Notes under the pieces: generated by a model | The model's input: the letters and a program-made list of their open reading frames with translations, nothing else | Told to the model about the DNA's origin: nothing | Database searches by the model: none | Shown here: piece by piece, positions 18,428 through 26,921 of the stretch | Position numbering within the stretch: the first letter of the stretch is position 1 | Layout of the letters: each line of letters opens with the position of its first letter | Translations under genes and position numbers: made by a program | Source: Psychrosphaera saromensis | Lineage (GTDB): Bacteria; Pseudomonadota; Gammaproteobacteria; Enterobacterales; Alteromonadaceae | Reading direction: 5' to 3' | DNA: 64,000 bases | NCBI RefSeq assembly: GCF_002954545.1 | Contig: NZ_MSCH01000003.1 | Location: 2,705,991 to 2,769,990 of the forward strand

Positions 18428-18538
18428 CTAACGCCCGCCTAACACGCAATGTGTTGGCGTGGCTTTTTGCGTTGTTTGCCAAAACCGTGACAACTAATCA
18501 TTGTCGGAGTTCAGGGGCTTGTTATAACTCAAATACCA
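18428..18538 (-). other. Integron attC site (VCR-like)
   Basis: On the minus strand the site begins GTTATAACAAGCCCC and ends GTGTTAGGCGGGCGTTAG. These ends are imperfectly complementary (TAAC..CCCCT.AAC against TAACGCCCGCCTAAC), as in Vibrio cholerae repeats. About 75 bp of further foldable sequence lies between. The site directly follows the stop of the 75-aa ORF on the same strand, the normal order within a gene cassette. No integrase gene is visible in the window. Confidence 0.8.
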
Positions 18539-18543
18539 CAAGT

Positions 18544-18771
18544 CTATTGTTTAAGTGATTTTTTACTTTTTGACTTCCACAGAAAATAACCAAAAAATAT
18601 CCCTGTAATTGGAAATATTATTATAGAAGAAATTAGCCCATCGAAAAAGTTTCGTTCACCCGTTAAATGCATAATTAATTGAAAAACAATAGCCGTAGGA
18701 ATACCCCAACCTAAAACACCTTTAAGTAAAATAAAACGAAATATATTCTGATTACTTTGATTCGTACTCAT
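18544..18771 (-). CDS. Small two-helix membrane protein in an integron cassette
   Basis: 75 residues with two hydrophobic segments (~12-32 and ~42-62) and a Lys/Ser-rich C-terminus. The ATG is preceded by an excellent AAGGAGGA ribosome-binding site. It ends six bases from an attC site, so gene and site form a complete cassette. No family is recognised; many cassette genes are orphans of this sort. Confidence 0.7.
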   Translation of the reverse strand: MSTNQSNQNIFRFILLKGVLGWGIPTAIVFQLIMHLTGERNFFDGLISSIIIFPITGIFFGYFLWKSKSKKSLKQ

Positions 18772-18803
18772 AAATCCTCCTTGAGTTATAACAATTTAAT
18801 ATC

Positions 18804-18950
18804 GACCCAATGGGCCGTTTTTCTGCCGAAAACTTTCTCATTTTCATACATAGCTTATTAGTATCAGATTATTTAACTTCTTACCAGAACAGGAATTAAT
18901 AGAAATTAGATTAGCTGGTCTTAGATGATAAATGACCCAATGGGTCGTTT
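18804..18950. repeat. Pair of 17-bp near-palindromic direct repeats
   Basis: GACCCAATGGGCCGTTT at 18804-18820 and GACCCAATGGGTCGTTT at 18934-18950 differ at one base and lie 130 bp apart. Each core is close to a palindrome (GACCCA/TGGGTC). They sit between the cassette and yfbV, at the edge of the accessory region. They may be operators or an integration scar. Confidence 0.5.
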
Positions 18951-19013
18951 ACATAAATATAGGGGAAAGTGTGATGGAACTGTTTTAATAAACAGTGTTT
19001 CTTACAAATAAAA

Positions 19014-19451
19014 CTACCCCCGCTCAAATCTTACTTTCAACAGCTTAGCCAAGTCCATATACGTTAACTTCTGTGAATTCGACTTTTTAACGTCGCCCTC
19101 TTTTATTAATTTATTACTTTTTTGTAATTGTTCTTCAATTTCTTTGTACCAGCTTTTTAAGCCACTCGATAAACGAGCTTCTGCTTGTTTGCCCAGTAAG
19201 TAATAACCATGAACGGGTAACGACAAAATTAATAGTGACATCGCCAATGCGGTATTTAAACTTTCCATGCCTATATAAGACAGCTGTAACCAGGCGGTAA
19301 TAAACGCAATAACGGGAGCAACCGTTAACGATAAGTCGGCAAGTTTAATGTAACCAGTTTGAGGGAATGAAAGTAAATAAGGTTCTTTTTTAGGCCATGT
19401 TTGGCTAAATTTATAACCTGCATTTAAGGTAGTAACTAAAATAACAATCAC
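19014..19451 (-). CDS. yfbV: UPF0208 membrane protein YfbV
   Basis: 145 residues. GYKFSQTWP near residue 12, two membrane helices (~40-60 and ~68-88) and a helical cytoplasmic tail ending YMDLAKLLKVRF match the UPF0208 family. In E. coli this protein helps insulate the Ter macrodomain. Its place, divergent from ackA-pta, is the same as in E. coli and strengthens the call. The likely start is GTG; AGG sits very close to it, so the exact start is uncertain. Confidence 0.85.
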   Translation of the reverse strand: MIVILVTTLNAGYKFSQTWPKKEPYLLSFPQTGYIKLADLSLTVAPVIAFITAWLQLSYIGMESLNTALAMSLLILSLPVHGYYLLGKQAEARLSSGLKSWYKEIEEQLQKSNKLIKEGDVKKSNSQKLTYMDLAKLLKVRFERG

Positions 19452-19604
19452 CTTTATTAACGTGTAATTAATCCAACGAATATGCCATCAGTATAACAGT
19501 AACTTAGTAGTATGCGACCAAGGGACGTTATAACAATTTCTTAAACTAAATATTTGTACTAGAATACTTACTTTAATTATGAAGTTCAAAAACTTAAGGT
19601 AACT

Positions 19605-20819
19605 ATGAGTTCTGAAAAAAATATTCTAGTTTTAAACTGTGGTAGCTCTTCGTTGAAGTTTGCCGTTATTAATAGTACGACAGCTGAAACCGTGATCTCT
19701 GGTTTAGCCGAACGTTTAGGCTCTAATAAAGCAACAATAGCTATTAAATACAATGGTGAAAAACAAGTTGTTAAATTAACCGAAAACAACCAGCATTTAG
19801 GTGCTATAGAATATTTAGTTAGTGACTTACATACTAAAAATTTAAGTAACTCGTTAACTGCTGTTGGACACAGAGTGGTTCATGGTGGAGAAGTTTTCAC
19901 ATCATCTGTAATTGTTACCGAACATGTAATTAATGAAATTATAAGAACCAGTGGCCTCGCACCGTTACACAATCCAGCCAATTTAGTTGGCATTCAGGCC
20001 GCTCAAAAAAGTTTTCCAACCTTGCCACAAGTAGTTGTATTTGATACTGCATTTCATCAAACTATGCCGCAACACGCTTATATGTATGCGATAGATCGTG
20101 ATTTGTACACAGGCAAAGGCTTACGCCGTTATGGCTTTCATGGCACTAGTCATTACTTTGTTAGCCAAGAAGCCGCCAAACATTTAAAACAATCGCCAGC
20201 TGAAACTTCCGTTATTACCGTTCATTTAGGTAATGGCTGTTCTATTTGTGCCATAGAAAATGGTCAAAGTGTTGATACTTCAATGGGTTTAACCCCAGCT
20301 GAAGGTTTAGTTATGGGCACTCGCAGTGGCGATGTTGACCCTGGCCTTATTATTTATTTAATGAATCAATTCAACTACAGCGGACAACAAATTGATGACT
20401 TATTAAATAAGCAAAGTGGTTTATTAGGCTTATCTAAAATGAGTAACGACTGTCGCACACTTGAAGAGGCTGTTTTTGGTGATGATAAAAAGCTGAAAGA
20501 ACAAGCTAAATTAGCGTTAGATGTTTTCTGCTACCGTGTTGCTAAATATATTGCTTCATACACAGTCGCCCTTTCGCACTTAGATGCGATTGTGTTTACC
20601 GGTGGTATTGGTGAAAACTCAGATTATATTCGTGCACAAGTTATCAGCCAATTATCTATATTAAACATAAAGTTAGCCAAAGACCTAAATGAGAAAGCTC
20701 GTTTTGGTGCTTTTGGTGAAATCCAAGCGCCTGACTCGCAGTTTAAAGTTTTAGTGATCCCAACCAATGAAGAATGGGTTATCGCTCAAGACGCTGCTCG
20801 ACTATCTGAGAGTAAATAA
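19605..20819 (+). CDS. ackA: Acetate kinase
   Basis: Transfers phosphate between ATP and acetate, making acetyl phosphate. 404 residues. Visible blocks are [14 protein letters not shown] at the N-terminus, GHRVVHGG (~87), the catalytic DTAFHQTMP (Asp near 148), YGFHGTSH (~177), HLGNGCSI (~205), [10 protein letters not shown] and FTGGIGEN near 330. The ATG is preceded by AAGG. It is followed one base later by pta, forming the usual ackA-pta operon. Confidence 0.97.
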   Translation: MSSEKNILVLNCGSSSLKFAVINSTTAETVISGLAERLGSNKATIAIKYNGEKQVVKLTENNQHLGAIEYLVSDLHTKNLSNSLTAVGHRVVHGGEVFTSSVIVTEHVINEIIRTSGLAPLHNPANLVGIQAAQKSFPTLPQVVVFDTAFHQTMPQHAYMYAIDRDLYTGKGLRRYGFHGTSHYFVSQEAAKHLKQSPAETSVITVHLGNGCSICAIENGQSVDTSMGLTPAEGLVMGTRSGDVDPGLIIYLMNQFNYSGQQIDDLLNKQSGLLGLSKMSNDCRTLEEAVFGDDKKLKEQAKLALDVFCYRVAKYIASYTVALSHLDAIVFTGGIGENSDYIRAQVISQLSILNIKLAKDLNEKARFGAFGEIQAPDSQFKVLVIPTNEEWVIAQDAARLSESK

Positions 20820-20820
20820 T

Positions 20821-22956
20821 ATGTCCCATAGAATTATGTTAGTCCCCGTTGGATTTGGTGTTGGTTTAACGTCAATTACCATGGGTTTAGTACGTGCCAT
20901 GGAGCGCCAGGCGGTAAACGTCAACTTTTTCAAACCTATTTCACAGCCTAAACTAGGCGAAAATGGCCCTGAAAAAAGCACCGAGATTTTTCGTAACTTA
21001 TCTCACCTTAATCCACCAGAGCCTTTTGACTTAACGTATGCAGAAACCTTAATTGGTGATGGTAATGTTGATGTTTTATTAGAAGAAATTGTTGGCCGCT
21101 TTGAGTCTAAAATAGACTCCAATGACGCCGTAGTCATTGAAGGTTTAGTGCCAACCAAACACCAAGCTTATGCCAACAAAATTAACCGACAAATTGCCTC
21201 GGCACTAGGTGCTGATGTTGTATTTGTTATCGCTCCAGGTGGCGAGCACATTGACTCTTTAGAAGATCAATTAGAAATTGCGGCAGACAATTACGGTGGG
21301 TTTGATAAAGAACAAGTTATAGGCTGTATTTTCAATAAAATAAATGCGCCTAAGGATATCCAGGGCAACCTGGCCAATGACTTTACCGAACAACTAGCGG
21401 ACTCAGCCATTGAAGATGCCGCACATAAGTACCAGCAGATGTCTATTTTTAGACATAAGTTCAAAATGCTTGGTTGTGTTCCTTGGAACCCTGAGTTGAT
21501 TGCGCCAAGGGTGCAAGACTTACAAAAGTACTTAGGTGCTAAAGTATTAAACCAAGGCGACATGGAATTCAGGCGCTTAAGAAGTATTACATTCTGTGCG
21601 CGCACCGTTGGTAATATTTTAGGCAGTGTTCAACCTGGTGTTTTATTAGTGACCCCAGGAGACCGCTCAGATGTATTGGTCGCTGCTTCTCTTGCAGCAA
21701 TGAATGGGACTAAGTTAGGTGCTATTTTGTTAACGGGTGGCTTTATGCCAGAACCAACTATCTTAAACCTTTGTAAACAAGCCTTTGAAACTGGCGTCCC
21801 TGTGTTATTAACAGAAACAGCAACGTGGGAAACCTCTTTGCTATTACAAAAGTTTAATATGGAAGTCCCTACCGACGACGAACAAAGAATTGAACGCGTA
21901 AAAGAGCATATGGCAAATCATATCTCTAAAGAGTGGATCACCGACATGATCCAAAATGTAGCTAAGTCACGTAAACTGTCTCCAGCTGCATTTAGATACT
22001 TGTTAGTAGATAAAGCCAAGAAAGCTAACCGCACTATTGTTCTGCCTGAAGGTAATGAACCAAGAACCATCAAAGCAGCAGCTATTTGTGGTCAAAGAGG
22101 TATAGCCAAATGTGTATTACTTGGTGATGCAGATGAGATCAAACTGATTGCATCACAACAAGGTGTTGAGCTTAATCAAAATGTGATCATTGAGAACCCT
22201 GATAAAATTCGTAATCGTTACATTGCCCCTATGGTTGAGCTTAGAAAGCACAAAGGTTTAACTGCCGTTGTCGCTGAAGAACAATTACAAGATAACGTGG
22301 TGCTTGCTTCTATGATGCTAGCGCTAGATGAAGTTGATGGTTTAGTATCTGGTGCCGTGAGTACCACCGCGAATACTATTCGTCCGCCGTTACAGTTAAT
22401 TAAAACAGCGCCGGGTTCAAACTTAGTGTCGTCTATATTCTTTATGTTATTGCCAGACCAGGTATTGGTTTACGGTGACTGTGCTATTAATCCAGACCCA
22501 AATGCAGAACAGCTTGCTGATATTGCTATTCAATCTGCTGATTCAGCTAAGTCGTTTGGTATTGAGCCTAAAGTTGCGATGATAAGTTACTCAACGGGAA
22601 CCTCAGGCGTTGGTGCCGATGTTGATAAAGTAAGACAAGCGACTGAAATTGCTAAAAAACTACGTCCAGATCTTATTATTGATGGTCCATTACAATACGA
22701 CGCTGCGGTTATGGAAAATGTTGCTAAGAAAAAAGCACCAAATAGCCCAGTTGCAGGTCAAGCCACAGTGTTTATATTCCCAGACTTAAACACGGGTAAC
22801 ACAACATATAAAGCAGTACAGCGTAGTGCTCATGTTGTTAGTATTGGTCCTATGTTACAAGGAATGAGAAAACCAGTTAATGACTTATCTCGTGGCGCAT
22901 TGGTTGATGACATTGTTTACACAATTGCATTAACTGCGATCCAAGCAAAGGATTAA
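20821..22956 (+). CDS. pta: Phosphate acetyltransferase
   Basis: Interconverts acetyl-CoA and acetyl phosphate. With the start at the ATG at 20821 it has 711 residues, the length of the long proteobacterial Pta. An earlier in-frame start at 20767 would overlap ackA by 53 bp and add residues not found in relatives, so I reject it. The N-terminal ~220 residues form the P-loop-like cobQ/bioD fold, then comes a DRTGG domain (~230-340), and the last ~325 residues form the catalytic PTA_PTB domain (VLPEGNEPR to SIGPMLQG). A strong terminator follows. Confidence 0.96.
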   Translation: MSHRIMLVPVGFGVGLTSITMGLVRAMERQAVNVNFFKPISQPKLGENGPEKSTEIFRNLSHLNPPEPFDLTYAETLIGDGNVDVLLEEIVGRFESKIDSNDAVVIEGLVPTKHQAYANKINRQIASALGADVVFVIAPGGEHIDSLEDQLEIAADNYGGFDKEQVIGCIFNKINAPKDIQGNLANDFTEQLADSAIEDAAHKYQQMSIFRHKFKMLGCVPWNPELIAPRVQDLQKYLGAKVLNQGDMEFRRLRSITFCARTVGNILGSVQPGVLLVTPGDRSDVLVAASLAAMNGTKLGAILLTGGFMPEPTILNLCKQAFETGVPVLLTETATWETSLLLQKFNMEVPTDDEQRIERVKEHMANHISKEWITDMIQNVAKSRKLSPAAFRYLLVDKAKKANRTIVLPEGNEPRTIKAAAICGQRGIAKCVLLGDADEIKLIASQQGVELNQNVIIENPDKIRNRYIAPMVELRKHKGLTAVVAEEQLQDNVVLASMMLALDEVDGLVSGAVSTTANTIRPPLQLIKTAPGSNLVSSIFFMLLPDQVLVYGDCAINPDPNAEQLADIAIQSADSAKSFGIEPKVAMISYSTGTSGVGADVDKVRQATEIAKKLRPDLIIDGPLQYDAAVMENVAKKKAPNSPVAGQATVFIFPDLNTGNTTYKAVQRSAHVVSIGPMLQGMRKPVNDLSRGALVDDIVYTIALTAIQAKD

Positions 22957-23317
22957 ACTTGTATTTTTAACTGTTAAACTTACAAAAAGAGACGTTAGCG
23001 TCTCTTTTTGTTTATTAATTGCTAGTTTAACTCGCTATAACTGCGAGTTAATTGTACGACTGTTCAAAATATGACACCTTTTGATCGTTTTAAAATAACC
23101 AACAATTACAACAAGTTACAAAGTTGTGAATTGGAACCCCACAAAGTTATCCACAGATATTGTGGAAAACATTCAAGTTAATTTAAAAAGTCACCATTAA
23201 CTATAAATTATAGCTATTTAACATAGATAAATTTAATAAGAGATAACTGTTTTTTTTAATTAAACATAGTATATTCAGTTAATATAGCGTTTAAGATTTT
23301 TAAAAGGATTGTTATTT
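22957..23317. other. 361-bp intergenic region with a DnaA box
   Basis: After the terminator at 22984-23009 no gene is seen. The stretch is AT-rich. It contains a perfect DnaA-type 9-mer TTATCCACA at 23148-23156, followed by TGTGGAAAA. AAAAGGAT just before 23318 is the ribosome-binding site of the next gene. Confidence 0.5.
22984..23009 (+). terminator. Intrinsic terminator after pta
   Basis: AAAAAGAGACG, loop TTAG and CGTCTCTTTTT form a perfect 11-bp stem ending in T's. Confidence 0.92.
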
Positions 23318-23710
23318 ATGCCAAAACAAACTTTGCAGGTATTAGCCGAATCGTTTTCTGTTCACAGTTTTGATCATGATCAATCAGTCCCTACGGCGGT
23401 ATTTTCATCGCCTATTTATTTTATTAGTAAAACACCCGACGAGCTTTCCGTCGTCTGCCCTTCATATATTCAACTCGAGAGTTTAGAGCATGAAGATGAT
23501 TGGGTCGCACTTGAAGTGTTGGGGCCATTAGGCTTCTCATTAACCGGAATATTATCCAATATTTCTGGCGTACTTGCGGCGGCGGATATTAGTATTTTTG
23601 TTATCTCTACTTTTGATACCGACTATATCTTAGTGAAGAAAGACGCCGTACCAACAGCAATTAAACAACTGCGTAATAATGAATATAGAGTGCTAACTGA
23701 CGAGGCTTAA
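23318..23710 (+). CDS. ACT-domain protein
   Basis: 130 residues after choosing the ATG at 23318, which has AAAAGGAT eight bases upstream; a frame-extending start at 23309 overlaps that site. The C-terminal half (WVALEVLGPLGFSLTGILSNISGVLAAADISIFVISTFDTDYILVK, in pieces) is a typical ACT ligand-binding domain of the CASTOR-like type. Such proteins bind amino acids. No enzyme domain is fused. The EIIA-like gene starts nine bases downstream, so they are co-transcribed and may work together. Confidence 0.8.
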   Translation: MPKQTLQVLAESFSVHSFDHDQSVPTAVFSSPIYFISKTPDELSVVCPSYIQLESLEHEDDWVALEVLGPLGFSLTGILSNISGVLAAADISIFVISTFDTDYILVKKDAVPTAIKQLRNNEYRVLTDEA

Positions 23711-23719
23711 TCATAAACT

Positions 23720-24298
23720 ATGTTATTTCACTCCATTGTTAATTTTACCACGCCAGACTTAGCCAAAGGCATAAAGATAGGTGCGCCTGTATCAGGTAAA
23801 GTATTTAACATTGCAAAACTTGCTGGTAACCAATCATTTTATAAACGCGCTGGCGAAGGCGTGGCGATTAAAATGGAAGGTCATCAGGTGAACTCGCCAA
23901 TTAGCGGTACGGTTATTGACATAACACCGAGCCATGGCAAGGTGATTATTCAAGCTAAAAACAAGTTACGTTTTTTACTGCAGTTCTCTTTTGAATATAT
24001 CCAGTTCAATGGCATAGGCATCAAGCCATTGGTCACTATTGGACAAGCCGTAAATATTAACGACCCTTTATTAGTTGTTGATTTGTATAAAATGAATCAA
24101 CACATGAAACCTGTTTATTTATATTTTATTTTACTCGACGTTAAAGCATTTAAGTCGATTGAAGTTTTTCATAAACATGTGCAAATAGGCTCAGATCCTG
24201 TTTTCTCATTAGTTCCTAAACCTGCAGCCCCTAAAGCTGGAACACCTAAAGCCACAACACCCAATATTTCAACAGCCAAACCTATAAAAAAGAAGTAA
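23720..24298 (+). CDS. EIIA(Glc)-like protein lacking the phospho-histidine
   Basis: 192 residues with the EIIA(Glc) beta fold: GAPVSGKVFNI (~21-31), GEGVAIKMEGHQVNSPISGTV (~45-65), and GQAVNINDPLLVVDL near 115. In active EIIA(Glc) the phosphorylated His lies in VHFG; here the same place reads LQFS, with Gln88. The neighbouring active-site His is kept (His72 in PSHG). It therefore cannot take phosphate in the usual way. The last ~25 residues are a repetitive Ala/Pro/Thr/Lys tail. It follows the ACT gene closely. I infer a non-catalytic regulatory or binding role. Confidence 0.75.
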   Translation: MLFHSIVNFTTPDLAKGIKIGAPVSGKVFNIAKLAGNQSFYKRAGEGVAIKMEGHQVNSPISGTVIDITPSHGKVIIQAKNKLRFLLQFSFEYIQFNGIGIKPLVTIGQAVNINDPLLVVDLYKMNQHMKPVYLYFILLDVKAFKSIEVFHKHVQIGSDPVFSLVPKPAAPKAGTPKATTPNISTAKPIKKK

Positions 24299-24302
24299 CT
24301 TT

Positions 24303-24650
24303 ATGATCACTATGTACGGTATAAAAAACTGCGACACGATAAAAAAAGCCAGAAAATGGTTAGACAATCAAGGGATTGAATATACTTTTCATGACTATCG
24401 TGTGGACGGCCTTGATAAACAATGGCTGATAAATACCTGTCAAAACTTAGATTGGGAATTAGTGTTAAATAAACGAGGCACCACCTTTCGTCAATTAGAC
24501 AGCGCAATCAAAGACAATATTGATGAAGCAATGGCAATAGAACAGATGTTACTTTCCCCAGCTATGATAAAGCGCCCTATTTTAAGTGTTGGTAATCAAT
24601 TATATATTGGTTTTAAAGACGCTCAATACGCTGAAATTTTTAACCGATAG
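24303..24650 (+). CDS. ArsC/Spx-family reductase-like protein (YffB type)
   Basis: 115 residues with the ArsC thioredoxin-like fold: [17 protein letters not shown] at the N-terminus with the single active-site cysteine (Cys10), and MIKRPIL near residue 90 with the conserved Arg. This matches the YffB branch, whose substrate is not arsenate. It sits four bases after the EIIA-like gene and 11 bases before dapE, as YffB does beside dapE in enteric bacteria. Confidence 0.88.
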   Translation: MITMYGIKNCDTIKKARKWLDNQGIEYTFHDYRVDGLDKQWLINTCQNLDWELVLNKRGTTFRQLDSAIKDNIDEAMAIEQMLLSPAMIKRPILSVGNQLYIGFKDAQYAEIFNR

Positions 24651-24661
24651 GAAACGCTCGT

Positions 24662-25798
24662 ATGACTAAGCTATCCAGCACACTCGAATTAGCCATAGAC
24701 TTACTCAGTAAGCCGTCTGTTACTCCTGAAGATGCAGGCTGCCAACAACTTATGGCGTCACGTTTAGAAAAGTTAGGTTTTGATATCGAGTCTTTGTTTT
24801 ACGTCGACACCTTAAATATGTGGGCACGTAAAGGAAAACAAGAACCCGTTTTTTGTTTTGCTGGTCACACTGACGTTGTCCCAACTGGTGACGTGAGTAA
24901 ATGGACATACCCACCATTTGAGCCAACCATAGTTGACGGTATGTTATATGCTCGTGGTGCGGCCGATATGAAAGGCAGTTTAGCCGCGATGGTGGTGGCA
25001 ACTGAGAATTTTGTTACTAAGCATCCAGATCACAAAGGTTCTATTGCATTTTTAATTACCAGCGATGAAGAAGGTCCGTTCATTAATGGCACAATGAAAG
25101 TGATAGATACATTAGAAAAGCGTAACGAAAAGATCACTTGGTGTTTAGTTGGTGAGCCTTCAAGTACCAATTACTGTGGTGATATAGTAAAAAATGGTCG
25201 TAGGGGTTCGTTAACTGGTGATTTAAAAGTAAATGGCGTTCAAGGTCATGTAGCCTACCCTCATTTAGCTGATAACCCAGTGCATAATGTTGCTCATGCG
25301 TTATTTGAATTAACTGAGATTAAGTGGGATGAAGGCAACGATTATTTCCCACCAACGAGTTTTCAAGTTTCTAATATAAATGGCGGAACTGGTGCAGGAA
25401 ATGTGATCCCTGGTGAATTAGATATTATGTTTAATTTCCGTTATTCCACAGAAGTTACCGCGGCTCAACTTGTTGAAACCGTTGAAACCTTGTTTAACAA
25501 ACACCAATTAAATTACCAACTCGACTGGACCTATAACGGCTTACCGTTTTTAACTGATACTGGTACATTTATAGACGCTGTCAGTAGCGCGATAAAAGAC
25601 GTGACTGGCAAAGAGCCTGTACTTTCAACATCTGGTGGCACATCCGACGGACGTTTTATTGCACCAACGGGTGCACAAGTTATTGAATTAGGTCCATGTA
25701 ACGCCACTATTCATAAAATTAATGAGTCTGTGGGTGTACAAGAACTTGATGACTTAACTCTCATGTATGAAAAAATCCTAGAACGTACTTTATTATAA
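24662..25798 (+). CDS. dapE: Succinyl-diaminopimelate desuccinylase
   Basis: Zinc enzyme of lysine and meso-diaminopimelate synthesis, needed for cell wall. 378 residues. Metal and catalytic residues are visible: His69 and Asp71 in FAGHTDVVP, Asp102 in RGAADMKGS, Glu136/Glu137 in SDEEG, and a C-terminal [10 protein letters not shown] block with the last zinc ligand. The lid/dimerisation domain lies between (~180-295). ATG start with AGGAAACG upstream. It is in a tight run with the ArsC-like and M15 peptidase genes. Confidence 0.96.
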   Translation: MTKLSSTLELAIDLLSKPSVTPEDAGCQQLMASRLEKLGFDIESLFYVDTLNMWARKGKQEPVFCFAGHTDVVPTGDVSKWTYPPFEPTIVDGMLYARGAADMKGSLAAMVVATENFVTKHPDHKGSIAFLITSDEEGPFINGTMKVIDTLEKRNEKITWCLVGEPSSTNYCGDIVKNGRRGSLTGDLKVNGVQGHVAYPHLADNPVHNVAHALFELTEIKWDEGNDYFPPTSFQVSNINGGTGAGNVIPGELDIMFNFRYSTEVTAAQLVETVETLFNKHQLNYQLDWTYNGLPFLTDTGTFIDAVSSAIKDVTGKEPVLSTSGGTSDGRFIAPTGAQVIELGPCNATIHKINESVGVQELDDLTLMYEKILERTLL

Positions 25799-25838
25799 AT
25801 AACGGTTATAACTAGATTGGAATAATTACGGAACTTAA

Positions 25839-26537
25839 ATGCTATTTGAATCAAATAAAAACCAAACACTAGGCACCACTGACGAGCACATTGTCGATAT
25901 AGGCCAAGGTACGTTTGTTAACGTAAAAATGGCAGATGCGTTTTTGTTATTACAACAAGAAGGGAAACAAGCTGGTTTTGATATTTGCATTGCCTCTGGG
26001 TTTAGAAATTTTGAACGCCAGTTGGCAATATGGAATGCTAAGTTTAATAACCTTAGACCGGTATTAGATAGACAACAGCAAACCATTGATATGACAAAGT
26101 TAACTGACTGGGAAAAAGTACAAGCGATTTTAACTTACTCAGCCTTACCTGGTACAAGCCGTCACCATTGGGGCACAGACATCGACATTTACGACAAAAA
26201 TGCAGTGCCAGCCGATTACCAATTGCAATTAGTACCAAGTGAATATACTCAAGGCCCTTTTGTTCAGCTATCAAAATGGATAATAGACAACAGCCATAAG
26301 TTTGGATTTTATTTACCTTATCAGAGTGATAATGCTGGCGTTGCACCTGAGCCATGGCATTTGTCTTACCAACCGCTTTCATCACAATATCAAGATGCTC
26401 TTCAGCAAAACCCTCAGTGGTTAATTGATTGTTTAGGCGCATCAGACATCGGCGGTAAACAAGCCATAATAGACAATATAGAGCAGATACTGTCTCATTA
26501 TGTATTTAATATAACGCCAGCAGATAGGATGATTTAA
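25839..26537 (+). CDS. M15-family D-Ala-D-Ala carboxypeptidase-like protein
   Basis: 232 residues of VanY/M15 type. Metal ligands and catalytic residues appear as SGFRNFERQ (~51), SRHHWGTDIDIYD (~107-119, His and Asp ligands) and PEPWHLSY (~171, Glu and His). No signal peptide is present, so either it acts in the cytoplasm or export is not by Sec. The likely substrates are peptidoglycan peptides, which fits its place after dapE. ATG start, 40 bp after dapE. Confidence 0.85.
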   Translation: MLFESNKNQTLGTTDEHIVDIGQGTFVNVKMADAFLLLQQEGKQAGFDICIASGFRNFERQLAIWNAKFNNLRPVLDRQQQTIDMTKLTDWEKVQAILTYSALPGTSRHHWGTDIDIYDKNAVPADYQLQLVPSEYTQGPFVQLSKWIIDNSHKFGFYLPYQSDNAGVAPEPWHLSYQPLSSQYQDALQQNPQWLIDCLGASDIGGKQAIIDNIEQILSHYVFNITPADRMI

Positions 26538-26540
26538 GCT

Positions 26541-26750
26541 ATGAGCATATTTGTTATTGTCATTATTGTATTCGTTTTAGGTTTTGTCATTGCCAATATT
26601 ATATTACTGAAACAAACCGCAAAATTTCCCATGGAAAAAACAAAGACGGCAAATGATGAAATAAGTCATGAGCCAATAAATAAAGATTTGATAAATAAAG
26701 AGAATGTCAAAGCCAATCAGGCTTTGGATCACAGCACAAAAGATGACTAG
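26541..26750 (+). CDS. DUF2897-like small membrane protein
   Basis: 69 residues: one N-terminal membrane helix (residues ~3-22) followed by a charged, Lys/Asp-rich cytoplasmic tail. The opening resembles DUF2897 proteins seen after dapE-region genes in related genomes. It begins three bases after the M15 gene and is probably translationally coupled. Function unknown. Confidence 0.65.
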   Translation: MSIFVIVIIVFVLGFVIANIILLKQTAKFPMEKTKTANDEISHEPINKDLINKENVKANQALDHSTKDD

Positions 26751-26921
26751 CATTTAACCTTAATGAAGATTTATTACTCAAGTTAAGATAGTTTTCGCCG
26801 CTAATAACCTATATATTAAAAGTTAAAACAGTATCTGGCATAAACAACAATAACAGCCTGAACTGCAAGTTTTTAACAAAGTTAAAAACATTTAAAGACT
26901 TTAAACAGCGGGGTATTTTAA

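Noticed and set aside
20767-20820. Longer N-terminus for pta
   Set aside because: It would overlap ackA by 53 bp and matches no family start; ATG at 20821 gives the usual Pta N-terminus.
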